Positions 22,662-32,623 are shown, counted from the stretch's first letter. The stretch: 64,000 bases of DNA from Patiria pectinifera (GCA_029964075.1 CM057135.1:4759001-4823000), one strand, 5' to 3'. The notes: generated by a model not told the origin, from the sequence alone. Made by a program: numbers and translations.

Positions 22662-25600
22662 ATGATGAATATGATCAGGCCAATCGTAAAGGGATTTTCT
22701 AGATGGAATAAAGCAACGCTGCGTGATTACGTCCAGCGATATAATATACCGTACAATCAAAATGTTGCTCTTACGCGTAAAGTCTACATCAACGGGATAA
22801 AAAAATACGAAGCTCAATTTAAAAACTTGAGGAAAAAGAAGCTACATGAGCTCAAACAGATTGTAGACAATTATGATCTAGAATATAACCCGTCGGGTTA
22901 TAAAGGTCGATTTTTGAAAAAAGATTTACTCTCGGCGATTCAAAACTCTAGGCAACCCGAAGATTTTCAAGAGGCTGAGTTTAGAGCGACGAGAAGATTT
23001 AGAAACAACTTTAGAAACTGGGAACTGATTCCTAGACTTTTCAACGACGATTTAGTCAAGTTTTTTGATACGCATAAAGACCAAATTGTAAATAAAATCA
23101 AGTCAGAATTGAGAGAGCTAAGAGGTTTAAAAATGGAGCTCACAATCAAAATAAAATACGAAAAAACCAAACCGGATGGTACGATCGAAACGATCGAAGC
23201 TATACATTTTACCGATCAGAGAGTCGTTTTAAATCAAAGTCAAATAAAACAGGTTTTAAAAGAAGACATCGACCAGCTATTTAAAAAGGATGAAAGGTAT
23301 ACGAATCAAGGATCGGGTTGGGTTTTAAAAAAGATAATGGCGTTGTATATCAACATCAACAGGTTTAACCCCGTGAGGGGTAGTTCTTATATTGACCTAC
23401 CAAAATGTATCAAACAGAAAACGGCGATGATAAACATTAAAAACAAAGACAACGAGTGTTTGAGATGGTGTTTGAGAGCCGCTCTTGGCTTGTATACGGA
23501 TAAAGTAAAAAATGACATAAAAAACGATCCCAAATATAAAATTCATAAAGAAGAACCTGTTGTATACACCAAAGACGACGGACTCAAATTTAAAGGCGTA
23601 GACTTTCCAACACCGATCGACCAGATACCAAAGATAGAAAGACAAAATAATTTAACCATAAACGTATACGGTTATGAGGAGGAAATATATCCATTATACG
23701 TGTCTAAAAACTATAAACCAGAGTCACGACCTATCGATCTGTTTTTGTTTTCTGAGGGCGACAAGCATCACTACTGCTGGATAAATAATTTTTCGAGATT
23801 GATTCACAACGTTACAAAACATAAAAGTAAGAAATATTTCTGTCGAAGGTGTCTGTGTCATTATAGAACGCAAGTAAAATTAGATAGACACATGACCGAT
23901 TGTAACGGTATAGATACACATCCGTCAAAGATTGTATTTCCTACCGCTAAGCGAAAATATGTAAATAACGAGTGGATAGTCGACGAAAACGATGTGCCAA
24001 TATTAGAATTTAAAAACTACAGGTTTAAACAAAAAGCACCGTTTGTAGTTTACGCCGACTTTGAATCGATATTAGAAAAAAACTCGGATGATAAAAAGGA
24101 CAACACGCAAAAGACAAACATTCACAAAGCAAGCGGTTACTCGCTAGTTGTCGTCCGATGCGACGGCACCAATGCGTATCAAGAGACTTATAGAGGTAAA
24201 GATGCCGCATCAAAGTTTGTAAATAAAATGTTAAAAATACAAAGCGACATAAATTGCATATTTAAAAAACCCCAACCCATCAAATTTAACGAGCGAGCTA
24301 AAGAACATCATGATAAAACAAACACGTGTTGGATTTGCGAGAAACCAATTTATCCCAATTACTCAAGCAACTGTCAGTGCCAGAAACCCAAAAAACCAAA
24401 AACAGAAAAACAAATAAAAGAACATCAGTACGAAAACAAAAATGGATTTACCGAGTCTAAATGTCTCGAATGCAAAAAGAAAATCAACAAATTTAGAAAG
24501 GTGGGAGATCACTGCCACGTCACGGGTAGATATAGAGGTGCCGCGCACGCCTACTGCAATCTAAAATTACAAGTTAAACCAGGTTTTACCCCCATACCGG
24601 TCATCTTTCACAATCTGCAAAATTACGACGCTCACTTGATCATGCAGAGTATTTCAGAGTACGATGACGAGAATGAAATACAAGTTATCGCTAGAAATTC
24701 GGAAAAGTATATTTCGTTTTCGATCGGAAATATGCGATTTATAGACTCGTTTAATTTTATGGCGTCTTCGTTGGATAGATTATCTAAAGCTTGTCCGAGA
24801 GAGTCGATTAAACTACTCAGAGAACATTTTAATCGTCAAAACATCGACTCGTTGTTACAAAAAGGAATTTATCCGTATGAATACATGGACTCGTTTGACA
24901 GATTTCAAGAGACCAGCCTACCTCCCATCGAACAATTTTACAGCAGCCTAAAAGACGAAAATATATCGCGAGAGGACTACGACAGAGCTAAACTGACGTG
25001 GAACGATTTTAAAGTTAAAAACATGGGGCAATATCACGATTTGTACGTCACTACCGATACGTTATTACTGGCATGCGTATTTGAAAACTTTAGGCAAACG
25101 TGTATTACAAACTACGCGTTAGATCCTGCTAATTACTACACAGCACCAGGATTGTCGTGGGATGCCTTGTTAAAACACTCGGAAGATAAACTCGAACTAC
25201 TGCAAGACGTAGACAAACATTTATTTTTTGAAAAGGCAAAAAGAGGTGGTATCTCGAGCGTGGGTGGTATGAGATACCACAAAGCCAACAACAAATACCT
25301 ACCTGACCATAAGCCAAACGAGCCGTCGAGTTACATCACCTACCTCGATGCAAACAATCTGTACGGCTGGGCTATGAGTCAATACCTGCCGTACAAAGAC
25401 TTTAAATGGGCGTCTTCAAAAACGTTTACCGAGTCCAAGATATTATCTCTCAGGAAAACGTCAAACACCGGTTACTGCTTCGAAGTAGACCTCGATTACC
25501 CGGACAATCTTCACGAACTGCACAACGATTACCCCCTAGCGCCAGAAAACATCGTCATACCAAAAGAATGGATGTCTGATTATCAAAACGAATTATTAGA

Positions 25601-26621
25601 TACCGAACCTAGTAGCAACGTGCAAAAATTAACGTGTACCCTAAATCCTAAACAAAAATATGTTTTGCACTACGTCACGTTGCAGTTGTATCTCAAACTC
25701 GGCTTGAAACTTAAAAAGGTGCATCGAGTGCTGCAATTTAAACAAGCGCCTTGGATGGCATCTTACATCGACAAAAACACGCAACTTCAAACAAAAGCGA
25801 CCTCTGATTTTGAGAAAGACTTTTTTAAACTGATGAACAACAGCGTGTTTGGTAAGACGATGGAAAACGTCAGAAACCGAATCGATGGTTACCTACTCAG
25901 AGACAGTAACGATGACGATCGAGATAAATACCAAAAAATTATACAGAAACCGAGCTACAAAACGACGACGTCATTTTCAGAATGCAAATTGTCATTTGTC
26001 GAAAAGTACAAGACTAAAACCGTGTTAAACAAACCAATCTATTGCGGTGTGAGTATCTTAGATCTATCTAAGACGCTGATGTACGATTTTTATTACAACC
26101 ATTTGAAAGACAAGTACAAAGAGAAAATCAGGTTGATGTACACAGATACTGACAGTTTGGTACTCGTGGTGCACACGGACGACGTATACAAAGATATGCA
26201 GCAAAACGGACAACAATACGACCTTTCGAATTATCCGACGGATCATCCTTTGTACGATCCAACCAATAAGAAAGTGATCGGTAAATTTAAAGACGAGTTT
26301 GGAGGTAAAATAATCAAAGAAGTCGTTTGTATAAGACCTAAAATGTACTCGATTTTAACCGCTGACATCAACTTGAAAAAAGCCAAGGGAGTCACAAAAT
26401 CGGTCACCTCTAAGAAATTAAAACACCGACACTATTACGACTGCTTCTTAAACAAGAAATCTCATTACGAAACCATGACTCACATTAGATCGGAAAATCA
26501 CATCCTTTACACCGTATCTCAAAATAAACTATCGTTGAGTCCGTTGGACACAAAGAGGTACATTTTACCGGATGGAATACACACGCTCGCTTATGGTCAC
26601 CGTAATCTAGATATTAATTAG
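22662..26621 (+). CDS. POLB: Polinton protein-primed DNA polymerase B
   Basis: Intact 1,319-residue frame. It carries a Cys/His finger (CRRCLCHYRTQVKLDRHMTDC-type), an exonuclease motif I at D466/E468 (VVYADFES) and motif II (HNLQNYDAHL). A second Cys/His cluster (CWICEKP, CLEC, DHCHVTGRYRG) resembles the endonuclease VII-like insert of many Polinton polymerases. The polymerase core has motif A YLDANNLYGW (D896), motif B KLMNNSVFGK (K1056) and motif C YTDTDS (D1162, D1164). Such enzymes replicate linear elements from a terminal protein primer. Start: the first of two adjacent ATGs after an AT-only leader. The 3' end overlaps the convergent integrase by 8 bp. This is the only intact polymerase of the two copies. 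Confidence 0.95.
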   Translation: MMNMIRPIVKGFSRWNKATLRDYVQRYNIPYNQNVALTRKVYINGIKKYEAQFKNLRKKKLHELKQIVDNYDLEYNPSGYKGRFLKKDLLSAIQNSRQPEDFQEAEFRATRRFRNNFRNWELIPRLFNDDLVKFFDTHKDQIVNKIKSELRELRGLKMELTIKIKYEKTKPDGTIETIEAIHFTDQRVVLNQSQIKQVLKEDIDQLFKKDERYTNQGSGWVLKKIMALYININRFNPVRGSSYIDLPKCIKQKTAMINIKNKDNECLRWCLRAALGLYTDKVKNDIKNDPKYKIHKEEPVVYTKDDGLKFKGVDFPTPIDQIPKIERQNNLTINVYGYEEEIYPLYVSKNYKPESRPIDLFLFSEGDKHHYCWINNFSRLIHNVTKHKSKKYFCRRCLCHYRTQVKLDRHMTDCNGIDTHPSKIVFPTAKRKYVNNEWIVDENDVPILEFKNYRFKQKAPFVVYADFESILEKNSDDKKDNTQKTNIHKASGYSLVVVRCDGTNAYQETYRGKDAASKFVNKMLKIQSDINCIFKKPQPIKFNERAKEHHDKTNTCWICEKPIYPNYSSNCQCQKPKKPKTEKQIKEHQYENKNGFTESKCLECKKKINKFRKVGDHCHVTGRYRGAAHAYCNLKLQVKPGFTPIPVIFHNLQNYDAHLIMQSISEYDDENEIQVIARNSEKYISFSIGNMRFIDSFNFMASSLDRLSKACPRESIKLLREHFNRQNIDSLLQKGIYPYEYMDSFDRFQETSLPPIEQFYSSLKDENISREDYDRAKLTWNDFKVKNMGQYHDLYVTTDTLLLACVFENFRQTCITNYALDPANYYTAPGLSWDALLKHSEDKLELLQDVDKHLFFEKAKRGGISSVGGMRYHKANNKYLPDHKPNEPSSYITYLDANNLYGWAMSQYLPYKDFKWASSKTFTESKILSLRKTSNTGYCFEVDLDYPDNLHELHNDYPLAPENIVIPKEWMSDYQNELLDTEPSSNVQKLTCTLNPKQKYVLHYVTLQLYLKLGLKLKKVHRVLQFKQAPWMASYIDKNTQLQTKATSDFEKDFFKLMNNSVFGKTMENVRNRIDGYLLRDSNDDDRDKYQKIIQKPSYKTTTSFSECKLSFVEKYKTKTVLNKPIYCGVSILDLSKTLMYDFYYNHLKDKYKEKIRLMYTDTDSLVLVVHTDDVYKDMQQNGQQYDLSNYPTDHPLYDPTNKKVIGKFKDEFGGKIIKEVVCIRPKMYSILTADINLKKAKGVTKSVTSKKLKHRHYYDCFLNKKSHYETMTHIRSENHILYTVSQNKLSLSPLDTKRYILPDGIHTLAYGHRNLDIN

Positions 26622-27613
26622 GCGGTAATTGCGTGTCCTCGGGTACGACTTGAAGCTCTTGTCTCACAAAACTCCTTTTTGGGCCGTCTTGCAGGTAATA
26701 AAGAGTAGGACCCGTCGTGACTTTTTTACCTTCAATCATTTTAAATTGACTCGTTCTTTTTTCCACGTTGAAGATGTCTACGCTCCAAATGGGATCCGTG
26801 GCTCTTCTAGCAGTACCACCCTCTTGCTCGCCCGGGTAATATAAATATCTAACCATGGCGTCTTGCGGTAATTGTTGCTCTTTTGTTTTAACGGGGTTAG
26901 CCGGCGATTGCCGGACCTGTTTTAGTTTAACCGCCTCTGACGGCGCTTTAGCTATTAATCTCGTCGTTTCATCGTTTATAGCTTTGATCACGCTGGGTAA
27001 TCGGTCGACCCATTGCGTGTTTCTACTCTCGGGATTTAACATTTCTTGAGCGTACTGATGACCAAACAGTCTCTCGGCTAGCGTTCGATTAAATCTTTCT
27101 ACGATACCCTGCGATCGGTGGTTTCCGGGTTCGCCTACGATAATCTCGACGTTTTTTGAGGCCATCCATTTTTTAAAAGCGCCTTTAAATTCGGTACCGG
27201 CGTCTACTCAACGTTTTAGGGTAACTCAAAGGCGACCTCGCGTAAATCTTGACGATAGCATCTTGCGTGGAATCTGCCGTTTTAGAAACCAAAGGTTCTG
27301 CTTCGTGGTATCGACTCGCAACATCGACAACCGTCAAAGCGTATTTATAAGTCTTGCGTTTTACTTTATCCCAGGGTAGGTATAGCACATCCATTTGGTG
27401 AAAGTCGTTTGGTGTTTCAAACTCTCGCGAAGTACTCGTAGGCCTGGGTACATACGCAGGACCCGGTAGATAAATTTGCCAGATCGCTTGTTTTTTAAGC
27501 CAATCTCTGATTACCTTTTTATCGATTTTTGTTTTATCGTGTAAATGGTAGACGGCACTTTCACCTCTCCAATAACCGCTCGGGCTATAATACAGTTTAG
27601 ATAATGTTTGCAT
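26614..27613 (-). pseudogene. INT: Polinton integrase, frameshifted (P1)
   Basis: Retroviral-type integrase split into 142- and 183-residue frames. By comparison with the intact copy in P2, two bases are missing near 27,208, just after the YPKTL stretch and before the second catalytic Asp. The first Asp (QMDVLYL) lies on the upstream frame, the second Asp and Glu (GIVERFN) region on the other side of the break. The C-terminal part resembles a small beta-barrel/chromo-like tail. Transcription is divergent from the 140-residue gene across a 31-bp spacer. Confidence 0.9.
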
Positions 27614-27644
27614 ATTATTTAATATAAAAGACGTTTATAATAAT
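27614..27644. promoter_or_regulatory. 31-bp bidirectional promoter-like spacer (P1)
   Basis: The whole distance between the divergent start codons of integrase and the 140-residue gene is 31 bp: an AT-rich core containing aatataaaagacg. The same word occurs in the other divergent spacer at 34,034-34,074. Leaders must therefore be very short or overlap. Confidence 0.6.
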
Positions 27645-28067
27645 ATGGCTAGCGTTGCTATGATGTTAGGAGGCGCGATCGTCAACGCCTTAGCTTTTAC
27701 TGGTTCAAACTTTTTATTTTCAAATCTGAAACAGAGTGACGAGGAGCGTAAGAGACACGATTTAGCGATAGAACAACTCTCAGCCGCCAAAGATAAGTGG
27801 CAACGAGTACGAACGAAATATCTAGATTTTCTAAACGAACGTATCAGAAAACAAAATGCTTCTAAAGAAACATTTTCTAACGTAGACCGAGCGTTGTGTC
27901 ACTACAACGAGGTGAGTGGACAATCTACCGAACTACCCGTAGGACTGCAACACGAACCCAAACTCGAAGATTTTTACGAGCCTAGCGACCAACAAATACA
28001 AAAAGAACTGGCGTTTATCGCAGGAGGAACGCTATTGGTGGGCTTCTTGGCTTACAGATACCTTTAA
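27645..28067 (+). CDS. Polinton small membrane protein, 140 aa (P1)
   Basis: Intact. An N-terminal hydrophobic segment (about residues 5-25) is followed by a charged coiled-coil-like stretch (about 28-75) and a C-terminal hydrophobic segment (about 123-138, FIAGGTLLVGFLAY) with a very short tail. It precedes the capsid gene by 22 bp, with ctcgtataaataaa between them. Conserved in P2 (51,500-51,922) with few changes. I do not recognise the family; its place beside the capsid gene suggests a virion or membrane-associated role (inference). Confidence 0.75.
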   Translation: MASVAMMLGGAIVNALAFTGSNFLFSNLKQSDEERKRHDLAIEQLSAAKDKWQRVRTKYLDFLNERIRKQNASKETFSNVDRALCHYNEVSGQSTELPVGLQHEPKLEDFYEPSDQQIQKELAFIAGGTLLVGFLAYRYL

Positions 28068-28089
28068 ATTTAAAACTCGTATAAATAAA

Positions 28090-29361
28090 ATGAATGCATA
28101 TGGAAAAAAGCTCAATCCCAGCAGGCTATTAAAAATACCCAGATTTATCAAGGGTGAGAGAAAAGAGGTGGTCATTACCCACAATCCTAGTAGTATATCG
28201 GCGGGGCAAACGCTGAGGGTCAAGTTTCCTCAATTGGGTGTAGACGACGTGATCGTACCCGGCACTTGTAAACTAGCTTTCAATTTAGAACTCGACGGTG
28301 GAAGTGACAACAATAGAACCATTTTTGGTAATTTGGCCAGAAATTTAGTCAGCGAAATCAGCGTCAGGCTTCAAGGTCACGAAATTGTGAGTTATCGTCA
28401 CGCCGACGTGTATCACAACTTTAAAGACAATTGGATCAACAGCTCGACGACTCGAAACATGGCGTACTCGGGCATAGAAAAAGAAAACGTGTCTAAACTA
28501 AGAACTGGGGCTGAAGATGCTAACGCGGGCGCCAACAACGGTAAGGATCAAGCTATCGCGGATGCCTATGGTAACAGATATTGTATTCCCCTAGACATTG
28601 ACATACTGACTTCGCATCACCCTTTTTACCCCAGCGGTTTAAAACAACCTCTGACGTACGAGATAAAGTTTAACGATCACGAAAAAGTAGTCAACAGTTC
28701 AGATACGGCGGCGATGTATTCTATCTCAGCCTTGTCTCTCCAATACGAAGTGGTGACCAACAGAGACCTAGCTATCACCATCAGGAATAAACACAAGGGG
28801 TTAATGAAATATCTGTTTGATAAAATCCACTCGCTAGAAGTTAGATCCGTCAACAAATCGGACACGCTTTGGATCGTCAGCGTCAATCAACCCATCAGGA
28901 GTCTCAAGGGTATTTTGTTTTTGTTTAAAGATCCCGCGGTCAAAAATCCGCAGCGATTTTACAATCCAAAAATAACCAAAACATCGGTGACCGTAGAAGG
29001 TAAACCCAATCAACTCTACAGTCAAGGCATGTTTCAGTATCAACACTGGAATGAAATCAACAAGTTCTTTGGAGACAGCGATACCGAAAGCGGGCGCGGA
29101 GTAGCTAAAGACTTAAATTTGACGGGTTTTGACCTCGGAGACTACCTAAAAGACAAGTACGGTCTGTGGCTCGATTTAAGAAGTAACGACGACAATTCCG
29201 CTCACGGATCCGGTAGGAAACTCGGAGACGGAGGAGGCATCAACATTCAATTTAACAGAGAAGCCGAAGGTCAAGGTGACCTCACGATGTACGTATTTTT
29301 AGTCATGGATGCTCAATTGAACTTGGAAGACGGAAATTTTAAATCTGTTAAGTTAAAATGA
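28090..29361 (+). CDS. major capsid-like protein, double jelly-roll type (P1)
   Basis: Intact 423 residues. Patterns typical of Polinton/adintovirus major capsid proteins are visible: SEISVRLQGHEI followed by HADVYHNF in the first half, YPSGLKQPLTYEIKF in the middle, and LGDYLKDKYGLWLDLRS then DNSAHGSGRKL near the C-terminus. Such proteins build icosahedral capsids in the related viruses; capsid formation by Polintons is inferred from homology. Its stop overlaps the ATPase start (ATGA), so the two are translationally adjacent. Confidence 0.8.
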   Translation: MNAYGKKLNPSRLLKIPRFIKGERKEVVITHNPSSISAGQTLRVKFPQLGVDDVIVPGTCKLAFNLELDGGSDNNRTIFGNLARNLVSEISVRLQGHEIVSYRHADVYHNFKDNWINSSTTRNMAYSGIEKENVSKLRTGAEDANAGANNGKDQAIADAYGNRYCIPLDIDILTSHHPFYPSGLKQPLTYEIKFNDHEKVVNSSDTAAMYSISALSLQYEVVTNRDLAITIRNKHKGLMKYLFDKIHSLEVRSVNKSDTLWIVSVNQPIRSLKGILFLFKDPAVKNPQRFYNPKITKTSVTVEGKPNQLYSQGMFQYQHWNEINKFFGDSDTESGRGVAKDLNLTGFDLGDYLKDKYGLWLDLRSNDDNSAHGSGRKLGDGGGINIQFNREAEGQGDLTMYVFLVMDAQLNLEDGNFKSVKLK

Positions 29362-29963
29362 CACAACCGCATTGCGCTTTAATCGTCGGCAAAACAAATT
29401 CGGGCAAAACCAAATGGATTTTGGATCTGTTAGAGTCAGACTATAAAAATACATTTGAAGCGATAGTCATCATTTGCCCTACCATATTTAAAAACAAAAC
29501 GTACATCGAAAGAAAGTGGATTCAAGCAGATCCCGAGGTATATCTCTGCGATCCGGAATTGTACAAGATGACGCTCAACGAAGCGATCGATTTTTACAGG
29601 AAAATATTCGAAGGTGTTGCCACGTTGTTTATCGTGGACGATTGCTCTTCGGATCAAGAGATTAAATATCGTAAAAAGACATGCGCTTTAAGCAAGATGG
29701 CATTTAGCGGAAGACACGTAAATCACAGCTGTTGGTTACTGACCCAAAAGTACAACAGCGTTTTAAAAGATTATAGAGAAAACACGGCTTGGTTGGCATT
29801 ATTTTACTGCAAAGATAAAACATCGTTTGATCAAGCGTTAGACGAAAACGACGTCGTACCCATTGAACAACGAGATTATATAAAACGACGTTTGAGAGAT
29901 GTGAAATATAGTAAATTGGTCGTATACACCGAACCTCCAGTTAGTTACGAGCTACTTGAGTAG
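29358..29963 (+). CDS. ATP: A32/FtsK-HerA-type DNA packaging ATPase (P1)
   Basis: Intact 201 residues. Walker A is GKTNSGKT at residues 11-18; Walker B is LFIVDD with acidic residues D94/D95; a sensor-like LLTQKYNS follows. This is the short packaging ATPase that in related viruses pumps DNA into capsids. It overlaps the capsid gene by 4 bp. The last codons run into a 22-bp tandem repeat, so the C-terminus differs by a few residues from P2. Confidence 0.9.
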   Translation: MTQPHCALIVGKTNSGKTKWILDLLESDYKNTFEAIVIICPTIFKNKTYIERKWIQADPEVYLCDPELYKMTLNEAIDFYRKIFEGVATLFIVDDCSSDQEIKYRKKTCALSKMAFSGRHVNHSCWLLTQKYNSVLKDYRENTAWLALFYCKDKTSFDQALDENDVVPIEQRDYIKRRLRDVKYSKLVVYTEPPVSYELLE

Positions 29964-30048
29964 CTAGTTGAGTAACAATTAATAGCTAGGTGAGTAACAA
30001 TTAATAGCAAGGTGAGTAACAATTAATAGCTAGTTGAGTAGCAACCTA
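29961..30048. repeat. 22-bp tandem repeat, about 4 units (P1)
   Basis: The unit tagctaggtgagtaacaatta is repeated head to tail directly after the ATPase stop. P2 has about five units (49,503-49,612). A/T-rich intergenic sequence without a gene follows to about 30,215. Confidence 0.85.
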
Positions 30049-30215
30049 TTCAACAAACTACCCATGTATTACAATTTGTTAATCAACAAACGTCAACAAA
30101 ATGTATTTTGTTGTTAGTAAATGATAGCAATATTCGAGTATATGCAGTTTTTGGCTATTATCATCATATCGCTTAATTTATCGTTTTACACATACGAATA
30201 CCTTCGCTTTTGTAA

Positions 30216-30706
30216 CAAAGTTGCAACAGCTGTGCGGTGTCGTAGCAGCCAGAAACTCTAGAAAGTACTTGGGAAAGTAACTCGAAAAGCTGTATCATCT
30301 GTACGAAACTAAATTTGGAAATGAAATTGTTAAAACCGTTGGTAAATACACTTTAAGTCTATTTTCGAGAGTGTTAGCTGTGGTTACACCCGTACAAGTT
30401 TTAGGATATAACGTCACTATAGATTCTGAAGAAGAACTCACCAACGACTTGAGTTCTGATCCTATTATAAGTGCGAGTATGGCTGGTATGTTGAGCGACG
30501 TTTGTTACAAGTACGGAACTTTAATATCACCCCTAGTTGCTACGATTATCACAACAAAACATTTGAAATTTAATAAACCTAATGTAATAAATGGAAGATC
30601 AGAAAGCAGCGACAGCAACGCCTGCAGCTCAACCAGCAGAGACAGAGACGCCCCAACCGATAAAAACAACAACATCACCGACGGTAACGAGAGTGACCAA
30701 GACTAA
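30216..30706 (+). pseudogene. 187-aa Polinton protein, 5' part destroyed (P1)
   Basis: Compared with the intact gene in P2 (49,297-48,734), P1 has lost the start codon region (about 95 bp) and a second internal stretch near 30,275. Only a 3' open frame from 30,371 remains (111 residues, with the ELTNDLSSDPIISASMAGML core). P1 keeps a five-residue stretch (near LGYNV) that P2 lacks. The tail is low-complexity Ser/Asp/Asn-rich because it shares DNA with the next gene in another frame. Function unknown. Confidence 0.75.
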
Positions 30707-30974
30707 AAATCCTAAACGAATACAGCAGGGTAAAGCTTTAGCCGAGCACAATAGACAGATGAAATTAAAATTAGCAAAACTGAACGTAACATCGGACGAA
30801 GCTACGAGCTCACCAGACTACAACTCTTGGGCGATGCGGGGGGCTATAGCGTCTACAATAGGGGTGGGGCTGCTGGTACTAAAAAGTAAGGCAACTGCGC
30901 CGGTAATACAGCCAGTGCCGGTAGTCACGCAACCCACTACACCCATCGCCCCCAAAACGCTAGACATGGAATAA
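30591..30974 (+). CDS. 127-aa basic/transmembrane Polinton protein (P1)
   Basis: Intact. An Ala/Thr/Pro-rich N-terminus is followed by a basic motif (KNPKRIQQGKALAEHNRQMK, about residues 43-62), a hydrophobic segment (GAIASTIGVGLLVL, about 84-97) and a Pro/Thr-rich tail. The KNPxRxxxGKxLAEHN-type motif recurs in Polinton and adintovirus proteins in my recollection, but the function is not established. Its first 116 bp overlap the 3' end of the preceding gene in a different frame. Confidence 0.7.
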   Translation: MEDQKAATATPAAQPAETETPQPIKTTTSPTVTRVTKTKNPKRIQQGKALAEHNRQMKLKLAKLNVTSDEATSSPDYNSWAMRGAIASTIGVGLLVLKSKATAPVIQPVPVVTQPTTPIAPKTLDME

Positions 30975-31007
30975 ACCAGCAATTTAAAAATTGCTATATT
31001 AAAAACG

Positions 31008-31249
31008 ATGAGTAACTTTGACACCAACGGAATAGCAAATACGATTTATCACGGAGCCGTCATATCGGGTCTTCGATGGGATACGCCATGGTAGGAGCTA
31101 AACTACTCAAAATGAAAGCGCCGGATTTAAACAAACTAAGCGTAGAAGATGCGGCTAAATTGACGGGCATTATAAGTGGAGCTCTGGCCACGCAAAATTG
31201 GTTGGTAACCCAGGGTATACTACCGGGCAGTATAATGAAAACGGCATAA
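31008..31249 (+). pseudogene. 80-aa membrane protein, frameshifted (P1)
   Basis: The start context is tatattaaaaacgATG. It matches the intact 80-residue frame of P2 (48,493-48,251), except that one T is missing near 31,071, which shifts the frame after residue 22. The intact form has two hydrophobic stretches and ends SIMKTA. Family not recognised. Confidence 0.75.
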
Positions 31250-31271
31250 TTTAAATAGGTTTATTAAATAA

Positions 31272-32532
31272 ATGGCTGAGGGAGGATTTGACTTTGACCC
31301 CGTTGATGATTACGATTACGATGGCGATGATGATGTAGCAGAGACCAATCTGGACGACAACTTTGATACTCCTGCACCACCCATCCTCACTACCGACATA
31401 GATGACGTTTTAGATCAAGGAAGAAGCATGCTCACTAATGGGCGCGTTGATGAGTTTTACGATACTTATAACATATACAATAAACCAATATCTCCGAGAT
31501 ACGAAAACTTTATTCTCAACACAGAACGTTTATTTTATGACACTGGTAAAGGCTTACTGAGGTTAACGGATCAAACAAAACCAGACAGATTCTTGACTCT
31601 GAGGACTATAGAGTTAAATGTAAGAAAGATGGGTTTAAACGGTAGAGATTTTATTAGAAACAAATTAGGTTTTACGCATTACGAACGTAAGACACTCAGT
31701 GACGATCAAAGCCAACACCTGCAATCGATACAACCCGAGAGTATCCCCATGACAGAACTACCCAGAGTCACCGATGAGGTTATCGAGATTATAGACGATT
31801 TAGAACAAGACACCGGCGCTCAAACAGAAGGATTGAATTACAGAGAACTCCAGGGTTTAGACAAAAACTCTTCAGACGTTGAGAGGTAACCTAGAACTTA
31901 ATTTAGCGCGTCTCACAGAACTAGACCGAGAGATTGCAGCCACGAGACAAGAACTTGACGAATCTCACAGCGAGGAGGGTCGACGAGAGTTAAACGATAA
32001 ATTGAGCGACTTGAACGTTGAAAGATCCGCCAGATTAGAAGCCGCAAAAACCAACGAACGAGGGCTCAAAAGTCAGATCGCTAGAATCAAAGAAACGATT
32101 AATAAAATATTAGGCGACGACACGACTCTGGCGGAAAAGATCAGAATTCTGTTTAGAGAACAAGGTGTGACCATAGTGAGTATTTTAGCCGCTTTTAGTT
32201 TAGCCATCAGCACGATAGTGAGTAGCATCGTCGCTAGCGTGAGAGGTGCGGGTGCCCCACCCGCGCCATCGCCAACACCTGCACCAACACCAACACCAGC
32301 ACCAAAAGGCGGTATCAAAGAGTGGATTTCAAAACAACTCACTAATTTTGCATCTGCTCTTCAAAAACTCGGAGTGAGCGCGTTGGGTGCTCTGCCGGGT
32401 ATCATAGGCAGCGTACTCAGTTGGATATTTAACGCGCTGAGTAAGTCCGTATCGTGGTTGGCCGAACACGTGTGGGCTTTGTTTTTGGGTGTGGGAGCCT
32501 TGGTGTTTGCGTACCTGCATAAACGACGGTAG
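31272..32532 (+). pseudogene. coiled-coil/PT-rich membrane protein, frameshifted (P1)
   Basis: Two overlapping frames (205 and 217 residues) that correspond to one gene; P1 has one extra base near 31,870 relative to P2. Layout: acidic N-terminus, a variable domain, a charged coiled coil (NLARLTELDREIAATRQELD and on), a hydrophobic segment, a Pro/Thr/Ala linker, an amphipathic region and a C-terminal membrane span (WALFLGVGALVFAYL) with a basic tail. The first 460 bp are strongly diverged from P2 while the rest is nearly identical. A membrane or virion surface role is possible (inference). Confidence 0.7.
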
Positions 32533-32566
32533 TAATAGTTGTAATCAAGTTTAAACAAACAAATAA

Positions 32567-32597
32567 AAGCCTTACCAGCACAAAGTTGGTAAGGCTT
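32567..32597. terminator. hairpin between convergent genes (P1)
   Basis: A 12-bp stem (aagccttaccag; ctggtaaggctt with one wobble) around a 7-base loop. It is flanked by aataaaa on the plus strand and a T run on the other side. It is conserved in P2 at 46,899-46,929 between the same two genes. It could serve both 3' ends as a processing or termination signal. Confidence 0.6.
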
Positions 32598-32623
32598 ATT
32601 TTTTTGTGTGATTAGAGTGTGAC

